Below are positions 36,186 to 43,834 of a stretch of 64,000 nt of DNA, piece by piece; position 1 is the first letter of the stretch; each line of letters starts with the position of its first letter. Source of the stretch: a bacterium (GTDB lineage: Bacteria > Zhuqueibacterota > QNDG01 > DSAB01); the NCBI GenBank assembly GCA_016931965.1, contig JAFGDT010000086.1:62001-126000 (forward strand), in the 5' to 3' direction. The notes under the pieces are model-generated. The model had not been told where the DNA came from, did no database searches, and saw only the letters and a list, made by a program, of their open reading frames with translations. Both the position numbers and the translations under genes were made by a program.

Positions 36186-36950
36186 CTAGAATAAACAGAC
36201 TGCCGATACGACAAGATAATGAAGCCAGGCAAATGTATAGACTGCATCCACATCTGCACCGCCTTCGACCGTGCGGTATCCTCCGGTAATACGCAAATGT
36301 CTGTTCAGCTGATAGCCAATTTTAAGAGAAAAATCCTCCGCACGCCCTGGCCCGCCGGCAAGTGCATCGAGGTCAAACAAAAGCCGCCATCGCTCCGCCA
36401 GACGATAATCCATGCTGAGATGAAGCAGGGGGACAAAGCCGAGATCTGTCTTTTGAGACGATTTCCCCTCTTGTTCAAGTTGGATCTTGGCGTCTCGGAT
36501 TTTGGCGGTGAAACCGATCCACCCGATCCAACGTGGTCTGTCCAAAAACCGATATCGATAGGTCAACCGGAAGGAATTGAATTTGTAAGTAGCCTCTGTT
36601 TGTATGCTGGGATCAAAGTCTTCTCCAGCAAAGCTGACGGGTGACACAAGGATACCCTGTTGCATGACCGAAAGAGGAGCCAGCAGGATGCGAAGCCCAT
36701 GCTTCGGCTTGATTTGCCAAGAAAAATAGATCCGACCGGCCGGGTACGGACCGCGATCAATTAGATCGACAAGGGAGAACCGGGTGCTGCTCTCATTATT
36801 CGGTATCCTGACATCATTCCGGCTTTGCCAAACCGGTCCCAATTCAACCTCAACACCCAATCTTGATTCACCATCTTCAGCTATGCTAATGGCTGGAATG
36901 ACCATGACAAAAATCAAAAACACAAAAATCGAACAGTACAGTCCTTTCAT
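36186..36950 (-). CDS. Small outer-membrane beta-barrel protein
   Basis: About 254 residues. A signal peptide (MKGLYCSIFVFLIFVMVIPAIS region) precedes alternating amphipathic strands such as 'GLRILLAPLSVM', 'FNSFRLTYRYRFLDRP', 'HLSMDYRLAERWRLLFDLDALAG' and 'FSLKIGYQLNRHLRITGGYRTVEGG', ending in Phe, as in OmpW/OmpA-barrel-like porins. No specific family was recognised. ATG 36950 has AAGG at about eight bases; an in-frame upstream start at 36980 lacks one. It is convergent with the patatin gene (85 bp apart), where a short AT-rich inverted repeat occurs near 36131-36148. Confidence 0.72.
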   Translation of the reverse strand: MKGLYCSIFVFLIFVMVIPAISIAEDGESRLGVEVELGPVWQSRNDVRIPNNESSTRFSLVDLIDRGPYPAGRIYFSWQIKPKHGLRILLAPLSVMQQGILVSPVSFAGEDFDPSIQTEATYKFNSFRLTYRYRFLDRPRWIGWIGFTAKIRDAKIQLEQEGKSSQKTDLGFVPLLHLSMDYRLAERWRLLFDLDALAGGPGRAEDFSLKIGYQLNRHLRITGGYRTVEGGADVDAVYTFAWLHYLVVSAVCLF

Positions 36951-36995
36951 CCGAACACCTTCAGAAAAATCCATATTCATATTTGTTATTGTGAT

Positions 36996-37400
36996 TCAAT
37001 CGAGCAGACGCTTTTGGCCACTGATTTTCTGAATCTCGGTGATATTCTGAGTGACTTCCAGACACCCGAGGTATCGGTCTGTGGCATCGCGGAGTGCATA
37101 ATACTCAATCAATATTTTTTGAGGCTCACTTTTCCCTTCAACAGGCAGATCAATCCAGAACTGTGCCCTTTCCCGCTTGCCCGATTTCATTTCTTCAAGT
37201 ATGGTCTCAACTTTATCAAGACTTTTTTTCGGATGACAATCGCGAACATTGCGACCCAAAACACCTTTCGGGCGTTTGAAGATCCGTGTTTCATGTTTGT
37301 TCCAGGCCAGCACCTGATCTTCATGATCAACGACCGAAAATTCGACAGGCAACGTTTCCAGCAGTGCATCCAATATGTTCTGATTTAACTGACCGATCAT
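36996..37400 (-). CDS. Stand-alone PAS domain of the DUF438 type
   Basis: 134 residues consisting of one PAS fold. 'ALLETLPVEFSVVDHEDQVLAWNK', 'RIFKRPKGVLGRNVRDCHPKKSLDKVE', 'AQFWIDLP' and 'YLGCLEVTQNITEIQ...KRLLD' match the C-terminal PAS of DUF438 proteins almost motif by motif. The DUF438 and hemerythrin-like domains normally attached are absent. The conserved 'CHP' may contact heme or a metal. ATG 37400 follows GGGAGG by four bases. It is next to a small helical gene (37436-37765), which might supply a missing partner; this is inference. Confidence 0.85.
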   Translation of the reverse strand: MIGQLNQNILDALLETLPVEFSVVDHEDQVLAWNKHETRIFKRPKGVLGRNVRDCHPKKSLDKVETILEEMKSGKRERAQFWIDLPVEGKSEPQKILIEYYALRDATDRYLGCLEVTQNITEIQKISGQKRLLD

Positions 37401-37435
37401 AATACCTCCCATCATCACGAGATTCAAATCAACGA

Positions 37436-37765
37436 TTACGATTCTTTATGATAGAATTCAACCAAATCTTTTATGAATTGATAGGCTTCATCACTGATCT
37501 CTTCTCTTTTCAGCAAACCTTTAAACAATCCCCTCGCCACTGAAATCTGAGGATCAACACGGTTGTACCTGGAAAACATTTCACTGGAAGGACCCCTGTC
37601 GTATTGATGAATCAAGACACTCAGTTCACCGGCCGGGATTTTACCTGCTTCCCAATCCTTAAACTTTTCATGGAGATCATGCATATAGGTTGCGATTTCC
37701 CTCTCATATGCCTTTTCCATCAATTCCCTGAATTCATGCTTCAATTTTTTACTGAGTTGATTCAT
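37436..37765 (-). CDS. Small helical protein of unknown function
   Basis: 109 residues, soluble, mostly helical and charged, with no signal peptide. It starts 'MNQLSKKLKHEFRELMEKAYERE' and has a conserved-looking core 'YDRGPSSEMFSRYNRVDPQISVARGLFKGLL'. I recall similar uncharacterised cytoplasmic proteins in anaerobes but cannot name a family. ATG 37765 follows CGGAG by seven bases; an in-frame ATG at 37798 lacks a ribosome site. It lies 35 bases upstream of the PAS gene and 61 downstream of the ZIP gene on the same strand. Confidence 0.7.
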   Translation of the reverse strand: MNQLSKKLKHEFRELMEKAYEREIATYMHDLHEKFKDWEAGKIPAGELSVLIHQYDRGPSSEMFSRYNRVDPQISVARGLFKGLLKREEISDEAYQFIKDLVEFYHKES

Positions 37766-37826
37766 TCTATAACTCCGGATTGCCATTGTGAAAGCCATGC
37801 ATCAAAAGAACAAGCCGCCACTCACA

Positions 37827-38642
37827 TTATCCCAGAGCCACATCGAGAACCATCATCACAGCGAATCCCACCATGGCCCCCATCGTCGCCACATCGGCTC
37901 CTTTCTCCATCTGCGATTCCGGGATCAATTCCTCCACAACGACAAAGATCATGGCCCCTGCCGCAAAGGATAGCGCATAAGGCAATATGGGTCTCATCAG
38001 GATAACAGCCGCTGCCCCCAGAACACCGGCTATGGGTTCGACAACGCCCGAAAGCTGGCCATACCAGAAGCATTTGAAACGCGATAATCCCTCACGCCGC
38101 AAGGGGACAGATACGGCTGCACCTTCGGGAAAATTCTGGATGCCGATACCGATGGCAAGTGCCACGGCTCCGGCCAGCGTAGCTGATGGTAAACCGGCAG
38201 CGACTGCACCAAAAGCCACCCCAACAGCCAGCCCTTCAGGAAAATTGTGAAGCGTAATGGCCATAATGAGCAGAACACTTCTTCGCCACGACGTCTTGAT
38301 CCCTTCCACCTCTTCCATTTGATAATCGATATGAAGATGCGGTAGAATCCTGTCGACAATTCTTAAGAAAATGCCTCCCAATAAAAATCCGACTGCTGCC
38401 GGTATCCACGAGGGGGTGCCGATCTCCTCTGACATCTCAATAGACGGAGCAAGAAGCGACCAAAAACTGGCAGCGATCATCACACCGGCGGCAAAACCCA
38501 GCATCAAATTTAACAGCTGACGGTTGATCGATTTAAAAAAGAACACGATGCCCGCACCCAGTGCCGTCATCAGCCATGTAAAACAAGTCGCCAACAGAGC
38601 TTGCCAAATGGGATGAAAATTTGTAAACCATTCAATGGTCAT
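37827..38642 (-). CDS. ZIP family divalent-metal transporter
   Basis: 271 residues and about eight membrane helices. 'ITLHNFPEGLAVGVAFGA' (helix 4) and 'GIGIQNFPEGAAVSVPL' (helix 5) are the ZIP metal-binding motifs; the GufA-like form has 'FAAGVMIAASFWSLLAPSIE' near the start. It would import Zn2+ or Fe2+ (GufA-like types may differ). AGAAGGA precedes ATG 38642 by about nine bases. It lies upstream of the small helical and PAS genes, in the same direction. Confidence 0.92.
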   Translation of the reverse strand: MTIEWFTNFHPIWQALLATCFTWLMTALGAGIVFFFKSINRQLLNLMLGFAAGVMIAASFWSLLAPSIEMSEEIGTPSWIPAAVGFLLGGIFLRIVDRILPHLHIDYQMEEVEGIKTSWRRSVLLIMAITLHNFPEGLAVGVAFGAVAAGLPSATLAGAVALAIGIGIQNFPEGAAVSVPLRREGLSRFKCFWYGQLSGVVEPIAGVLGAAAVILMRPILPYALSFAAGAMIFVVVEELIPESQMEKGADVATMGAMVGFAVMMVLDVALG

Positions 38643-38667
38643 AAATAAATCCTTCTCAAGGTTTCAT

Positions 38668-39414
38668 TCACTTGTAGTTTAAAACCACATATTCCAACGT
38701 TTCGGGAGGTTGATCCAAATCGAGCACATAACGGTTGCCATCTATTCTCTGGACATGTTCTTTTTCGGCCACAAAATCTTCGGCCGTATCGGGCATGAAT
38801 GTGACGACATCGGTCCGGTAATGCATGGGAAAAACAATCATCTTGGGATTGAGTTGTGCAACAACCTGATCCGCTTCTTCCGAATCAATCGTAGCCACAC
38901 CGCCTACAGGAATCATCAAGATGTCAATTTCACCGATTTCGTCGATCTGTTCTTCGCTAAGCAGATGTCCCAAATCACCGAGATGGGCCAGACGTATGCC
39001 GTCAAACTCGAATACAAAAACAGCATTTAACCCGCGCTGACTGCCCTGTTCTTTATCATGGTAGGTTGCAACAGTATACATTTTAACATCTTTGATCTGT
39101 TGATCGATTTCCGCATAGGCTTTGGCTTCGGATGTCAATCCTCTGATTACGACAGGATCGCCCGAAACCGAACCCACCGCATTATGATCTCCATGTTCGT
39201 GGGATACAGTCACAATATCGGGTGTGATATTTTCCGGAACAGCATACCCACCCATCGCCACGGGATCGATAATGATCTCTGTCCCCTGGGATGTTACAAT
39301 TAAAAAACAGGCCTGTCCGTACCAGCTGATCGAGACTTCACCAGCCCAGATGGGCATAACACCCGATGCCAAGATCATAAAAACGATGCTTGAAGACATA
39401 AGCGCTTTTTTCAT
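38668..39414 (-). CDS. Secreted metallo-beta-lactamase-fold hydrolase (UlaG-like)
   Basis: About 249 residues. Signal peptide to 'GVMPIWAG', then 'ISWYGQACFLIVTSQGTEIIIDP' and the metal motif 'VSHEHGDHN', 'HLGDLGHLL' and 'VFPMHYRTD', as in UlaG/YtnP-like beta-lactamase-fold hydrolases, which bind one or two Zn or Mn ions. Relatives are cytoplasmic; a signal peptide here puts it in the periplasm. Substrate is unknown. ATG 39414 is six bases after AGGAGG; ATG 39417 is three bases after it. Confidence 0.88.
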   Translation of the reverse strand: MKKALMSSSIVFMILASGVMPIWAGEVSISWYGQACFLIVTSQGTEIIIDPVAMGGYAVPENITPDIVTVSHEHGDHNAVGSVSGDPVVIRGLTSEAKAYAEIDQQIKDVKMYTVATYHDKEQGSQRGLNAVFVFEFDGIRLAHLGDLGHLLSEEQIDEIGEIDILMIPVGGVATIDSEEADQVVAQLNPKMIVFPMHYRTDVVTFMPDTAEDFVAEKEHVQRIDGNRYVLDLDQPPETLEYVVLNYK

Positions 39415-39436
39415 CATAAACCTCCTTCTCATGGAT

Positions 39437-39874
39437 CTATTCCCCGTATTTGATTTTCTTTGAAAAGTTTTCTTCCAAGTATGCTTTCACATCTATAACT
39501 TGATTATATTTCAAACTGCCGCAGCTGAATTTTTTGGATTGGCCATCACTCAATTTCAACTCAAAGTTCCAATCATTCAGTATCACATAATCAATCATAT
39601 GGAGCGATACAATTTCTCGTCTCACCTTGTTATCCCATTTAATAGTGAGGTAATCGGCATCAAGTTTAATATAAACCCTTGTTGACAGCAGACCAAGATA
39701 TATCTGTACACTTCCATTGATAGACATTCCAAGGATAAAAAGCCAATGAAAAAAATTCATATTCCTATAATGATCAACCATATAAAAAGGTATCATTATC
39801 AATAAAAAAACACCGCATATCAGATGAAAAAGTCTCCATCTTTTCCTGTCGATAATAGATATTTCTTTCTGCAT
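39437..39874 (-). CDS. Small membrane protein, two spans plus PH-like domain
   Basis: About 145 residues with two membrane helices (about 15-36 and 42-62) followed by a soluble beta-rich domain ('YIKLDADYLTIKWDNKVRREIVSLHMIDYVIL') that looks like bacterial PH/bPH2 domains. No family was assigned and the function is unknown. ATG 39874 is five bases after GGGAG; an in-frame ATG at 39886 is possible. It sits 33 bases downstream of a beta-barrel gene and 22 upstream of the hydrolase gene, same strand. Confidence 0.65.
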   Translation of the reverse strand: MQKEISIIDRKRWRLFHLICGVFLLIMIPFYMVDHYRNMNFFHWLFILGMSINGSVQIYLGLLSTRVYIKLDADYLTIKWDNKVRREIVSLHMIDYVILNDWNFELKLSDGQSKKFSCGSLKYNQVIDVKAYLEENFSKKIKYGE

Positions 39875-39907
39875 TTTCTCTCCCATACAATCCGATTACG
39901 ATGATCA

Positions 39908-40573
39908 TCACAGATAAACAGACACGCCAAATTTGACAGCATTCGTATCCACAATGATATCTTCTCCGATATATTTATAGGGATAGCCTACAGAGTTATA
40001 CCGACTATAGTTTCTGACATATTTCACTATTGTTCCGTATTCGGCTGTCAATCCCAGATGAGGCGACACAATATATTCAGCACCTAAAACAACTGTCAGA
40101 CCAACACCGATACTGTAAATCCTTGATGAGCTTGGTAAAATCGTTGACTGATGAGAACCGGTAATTAGAGGACCAAAACCATAAAAGAACTTCGCTTGCT
40201 TATCAGCAGATGGATAACGAATATATTGCAAATCAAAAGTCAATGACTCTTGATGATATTTCATATCCGGATCATAAATCAATAATGCGTTTTCTTGTTC
40301 TTCGTCTTTATGATATTCACCGCTTACCGACAATCCAAAACGAATCGCACTTTTATCCGAAGTATGCACTTTTGCTGAGATCGTTCCTCCTTGAAAAGAG
40401 GATAAAGTAAAGTTATGATCAATCCGAAATTGCAGAGCCCACAAGCCTTTTCGGAAATTGTATGTAGCACTGGAAAATGCATCGTCTTCTTGAGTATAGG
40501 CAAATTGCGCCAGCAGAACCGCCAAAATGACGATGAATCCGTTTGATACTCTGTTTGAGCTGATGATATTCAT
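39908..40573 (-). CDS. Outer-membrane beta-barrel protein, OmpX/porin-like
   Basis: 221 residues: signal peptide (to 'AQFAYTQ'), then alternating strands such as 'KGLWALQFRIDHNFTLSSFQGG', 'RFGLSVSGEYHKDEE', 'LTFDLQYIRYPS', 'IYSIGVGLTVVLGAEYIVSPHLGLTAEYG' and a terminal 'VKFGVSVYL', a typical barrel end. No specific family was recognised. ATG 40573 is preceded by GGAGGAGG; a start at 40627 would add 18 residues without signal. It lies 76 bases downstream of the ABC permease. Confidence 0.72.
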   Translation of the reverse strand: MNIISSNRVSNGFIVILAVLLAQFAYTQEDDAFSSATYNFRKGLWALQFRIDHNFTLSSFQGGTISAKVHTSDKSAIRFGLSVSGEYHKDEEQENALLIYDPDMKYHQESLTFDLQYIRYPSADKQAKFFYGFGPLITGSHQSTILPSSSRIYSIGVGLTVVLGAEYIVSPHLGLTAEYGTIVKYVRNYSRYNSVGYPYKYIGEDIIVDTNAVKFGVSVYL

Positions 40574-40649
40574 GTTTTCCTCCTCCACTCGTTTTCTGAA
40601 AAAATGAGACAATTTCAATTGGATCATTCGTCTTTCATGAAATAGACAA

Positions 40650-41936
40650 TCACGAGTATCTAATCCATTTTATGGCTTCCTTCAGATTTGCCCGTTTGCC
40701 GTACATCAATATACCGACGCGAAATATACGGCCGCCAATCCAGATCAATCCGATGATCATGACAACAGAAAGGACAATGCTGAGAATCACCTGATTTAAT
40801 GGTGCCGAATTGACCGAGATGCGTGTAAACATCAAAATGGGTGAGAAAAAGGGAACCAGGGACAGAACCACCGAGAGCGTGCTTGTAGGATCTCGAACCA
40901 CGACAAAAAGCATCAACATAAAACTGAGAATGATCATACTCACGGCCGGCCACTGCAGGTTCTGTGCATCGCTTTCCGAGCTGGCCATGCTGCCCATAGC
41001 GGCGTAGAGCGCGGCATACAAAAAATAACCGAGAAGAAAATAAAGGATAAAAGAGAGAAAAACCCATATACTCAATGAAGGGATGGTTATATTAAAACCG
41101 GTTCCCATCTGTCCCAACAGGACCGTACCGTAAGAGGATATGAAAAAGAGGCATCCGATCCAAATCAGAAACTGGGTCAATCCCACACTGCCGATGCCGA
41201 TGATCTTCCCGGCCATCATCTGATAAGGTTTCACAGAAGAGAGTACCACCTCAATCACGCGGCTAACCTTGTCTTCGATTACACCCCGCATCACAAACTG
41301 TCCGTAAAAAATCAATACCATGTATAATAAAAAGACCATCACATAACTGATCCAGAATGACGCCATGCTGCTCTCTTCTTTTGCACCGGCTTCATCCACT
41401 TTGAATGTCTTTACCTGTACTCTCTGAATCAGTCTGTCGATCAATTCATGATCCAGTCCGCTTTCATTCAAACGCATCACCGAAACCACATTTGAAACCG
41501 CATTTTCCAGTGTCGCATTAAAATCAAAATTGCTCACATTTTTGGCATACAGTTCAAATTGATTGCTTGTAAATACATCTTCGGGGATGACGAGAAAAAC
41601 GTCCCATTCTCCTTTCTCAACCTGCTCATTGAGAGACGATTTTTTTGCTTCCAGGGTACCCGGATCCGTTTCTATCCTTTCCAATTGATAAAGGGGCTGC
41701 CCCTCGTTATCTGTCTTTATCTCGTTGAGATATGTATCAAGGGGATTGAAAACACGTTGAGACAAATCGATCACGGCAATCTGTTTCTGACCTTCTCCAG
41801 CGAAACGACCGAGAAGAACGGGAATCAAGCCGATGAACAACACAAACAAAGGAAGAAAAAGAGTGCCGAAGATAAATCCTTTCGTCTTGACCCGAATCAG
41901 ATATTCCCGTTTGATTAGGACAAATACTTTATTCAA
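40650..41936 (-). CDS. ABC-2 type transporter permease (NatB/YhaP-like)
   Basis: About 428 residues: one N-terminal membrane span (about 17-40), a large extracytoplasmic domain (45-195), and five C-terminal spans (about 200-410), the ABC-2/NatB layout. Motifs include 'VFVLIKREYLIRVKTKGFI' and 'VIEDKVSRVIEVVLSSVKPYQMMAGKIIG'. With the ATPase it likely exports Na+, a lipid or a peptide; substrate is not deducible. I choose TTG 41936, five bases after AGGAGG and overlapping the ATPase stop by eight bases. A TTG/ATG-like start at 41978 has no ribosome site. Confidence 0.9.
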   Translation of the reverse strand: MNKVFVLIKREYLIRVKTKGFIFGTLFLPLFVLFIGLIPVLLGRFAGEGQKQIAVIDLSQRVFNPLDTYLNEIKTDNEGQPLYQLERIETDPGTLEAKKSSLNEQVEKGEWDVFLVIPEDVFTSNQFELYAKNVSNFDFNATLENAVSNVVSVMRLNESGLDHELIDRLIQRVQVKTFKVDEAGAKEESSMASFWISYVMVFLLYMVLIFYGQFVMRGVIEDKVSRVIEVVLSSVKPYQMMAGKIIGIGSVGLTQFLIWIGCLFFISSYGTVLLGQMGTGFNITIPSLSIWVFLSFILYFLLGYFLYAALYAAMGSMASSESDAQNLQWPAVSMIILSFMLMLFVVVRDPTSTLSVVLSLVPFFSPILMFTRISVNSAPLNQVILSIVLSVVMIIGLIWIGGRIFRVGILMYGKRANLKEAIKWIRYS

Positions 41937-42840
41937 GGGATCCTCCTTCGGCTTTGACAACCGTAATAAAAATCTCATTGAGTGAAGGCTCCGCCATTTC
42001 GAACTGGTGTAATGTCACTGTATCGATGGCTTTTTGGAGCAATTCTTTTGACGTCCGATTCTTGGCTAAACCGATCTCAACGTACTGTCCGTAATCATCA
42101 TACTGATCCACAAGCGTTTTGTCTTTCAGGAAATCGGCTTTGCCTTCATAACTGAGCCGCACCCGGTTCTTTCCGAACTTGGATTTGACCTCACGTAAGG
42201 AACCGCTCAGTATGGCTTCGCCTTTGTTGATGAGACAGATCGATTCGCAGAGCTTTTCAACCTGTTCCATGAGATGTGTGGAAAAGATAATCGTGGTCCC
42301 TTCCCCCTTCAACTCTACCATGACATCTTTGAGAAGATTGGTATTCACCGGATCCAGACCCGTGAAAGGTTCATCCAAAATGAGAAGCTTGGGTTTGTGC
42401 AGAATGGTGCAGATAAACTGAAGCTTTTGCTGCATGCCGCGGGAAAGCTCCTCGACCTTTTTATCCCGCCATTCGTAGAGTTCGAGTCTCTTAAGCAGTG
42501 TATCCGCTCTGCGAACCGATTCGCTATGACCGATACCGTGAATCTCACCGAAAAAAGTCACCGTATCGATCACTTTCATTTTTGGAAAGAGCCCCCGTTC
42601 TTCGGGAAGATACCCGATTTCATCCAAAATGTCCGGTGAAAGCGGTTTTTCAAAAATATGGATTGATCCCCGATCGGGCAGAAGGATCTGCATGATCATC
42701 CGGATCATCGTGGTCTTGCCAGCTCCATTGGGTCCGAGCAGTCCGAAAACTTGCCTCTCCTTGACAAAAAAAGACAGATCCTTGACCGCATGCACGTCAC
42801 CAAACGATTTACTGACCTGGTCCACTTTCAAAATGTCCAA
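41929..42840 (-). CDS. ABC transporter ATP-binding protein (NatA-like)
   Basis: 303 residues: Walker A 'GLLGPNGAGKTTMIRM' (about 33-48), Q-loop 'IGYLPEERGLFPKM', signature 'LSRGMQQK', Walker B 'LLILDEPFTGLDP', H-loop 'STHLME', then a C-terminal DUF4162-like domain ('VRLSYEGKADFLKDK'), typical of NatA/CcmA-type exporter ATPases. The start is TTG 42840, seven bases after GGAGG. It is followed by its permease, overlapping by eight bases. Confidence 0.93.
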   Translation of the reverse strand: MDILKVDQVSKSFGDVHAVKDLSFFVKERQVFGLLGPNGAGKTTMIRMIMQILLPDRGSIHIFEKPLSPDILDEIGYLPEERGLFPKMKVIDTVTFFGEIHGIGHSESVRRADTLLKRLELYEWRDKKVEELSRGMQQKLQFICTILHKPKLLILDEPFTGLDPVNTNLLKDVMVELKGEGTTIIFSTHLMEQVEKLCESICLINKGEAILSGSLREVKSKFGKNRVRLSYEGKADFLKDKTLVDQYDDYGQYVEIGLAKNRTSKELLQKAIDTVTLHQFEMAEPSLNEIFITVVKAEGGSLE

Positions 42841-43231
42841 TCAATTACCTCCTTCATTTTGCATATTTTCACCCTATCATTTCGATCTTTTCGCTTGACA
42901 ATCCACATTAAAACAGTCAACAAGTCTCTACAGCTATGATAAACATTTATATTAGAGAGAAATAGAATCAACATGAAAATATATAATTGATTACCCAAAT
43001 CCGCAGATTCGATCCATTAAAATTGCAAATTGAACGGAAAAAGTCAAGTATTTTTTAATTTTTTAAGTTTAATACAATTTGATGACGACTGAACAACTTC
43101 GCAAATTAGATTCGCGCATAACATCCAATATCCCGCACAATATTTGCAACATCGACTAAACAGACAAAATCCGAAAATCAATCTCCTCTTGCTCTAAGTT
43201 TATTTTTGTTGGATTCCTCCATTCCCACATA
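42841..43231. other. AT-rich non-coding region
   Basis: 390 bases with no gene that I can support. The first 120 bases presumably hold the promoter of the ABC operon: on the minus strand a TTGTCA with TGATAG 16 bases away is the best, weak, match. The rest is very AT-rich (long A/T runs near 42950-43080). In-frame codons from about 43160 on lead into the fragment at 43232 and read like a worn signal peptide ('SCSKFIFVGFLHSHILAS'). Confidence 0.5.
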
Positions 43232-43561
43232 TTGGCCAGCGATACAGAAGCCACAGTCGAAATCGATTTGTCCATTTCCTCCGATCATGTCGTTCAACCA
43301 GAAATCTACGGTGGATTTATCGAATTTATTAGCAGTACGATCAACCGAAAAAACAGACTCTGGTCAAAGGAGATCGACTACCGGGGATTCGAAGCAGCGG
43401 ATACTGTCGGTTATGGAGCGGCAGGTAGATGGTCGATCCTCAATCAGGGAAACAATGTCTGTACCTCGGCAGGGGAAACAGTTGGTTCAGACATCTATTT
43501 TATTCACATGCTTGCAGATTATCAACTCATTGAAACAAAAAAACCAATCCTTTTAAAATAA
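43232..43561 (+). pseudogene. Truncated remnant of a secreted glycosidase-like gene (alpha-L-arabinofuranosidase-like N-terminus)
   Basis: The frame from TTG 43232 gives 109 residues. Residues about 7-60 ('VEIDLSISSDHVVQPEIYG', 'GFIEFISSTINRKNRLWS', 'KEIDYRGFEAAD') resemble the N-terminal strand-loop of GH51-type arabinofuranosidases ('ISPxIYGxFxEF...NRGFE'). The catalytic TIM barrel is missing, the stop comes at 43559, and upstream in-frame codons look like a signal peptide without a start codon. I read it as a decayed gene. An expressed small protein is possible but unlikely. Homology is from memory and is tentative. Confidence 0.4.
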
Positions 43562-43785
43562 TCAATCCGATTCAAAAGACAACACACCCTTTCATCATCC
43601 ATAAAAAATAAAAAATCCAATTATTACTTGATTTTTGACAGATTTCTTATTACTATTTAAGTGAATCATATTCCCAATATAATTTATGATAAAAAACATC
43701 ATTTATTGATTTCAAAGACACTTTGTCTTGCCACAAAAATATAATTCTAACATTCTTATCTGAAATCACGACGAAAGGGGGTGAA

Positions 43786-43812
43786 ATGAATCAATTCTTT
43801 TTGTATCTATAA
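43786..43812 (+). other. Possible 8-codon leader peptide with strong ribosome site
   Basis: AAAGGGGGTGAA, close to a perfect anti-Shine-Dalgarno match, sits just before ATG 43786, which opens a reading frame MNQFFLYL ending at TAA 43810-43812. It is 22 bases upstream of the next gene's ATG (43835), which has its own AGGAGG. It may be a leader peptide or a standby ribosome-binding site. Confidence 0.3.
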
Positions 43813-43834
43813 ACAATAAAGAAAGGAGGGGAAA

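Noticed and set aside
43206-43556. 116-codon plus-strand frame overlapping the glycosidase remnant
   Set aside because: It has no recognisable features and overlaps the frame with glycosidase-like and signal-peptide-like sequence.
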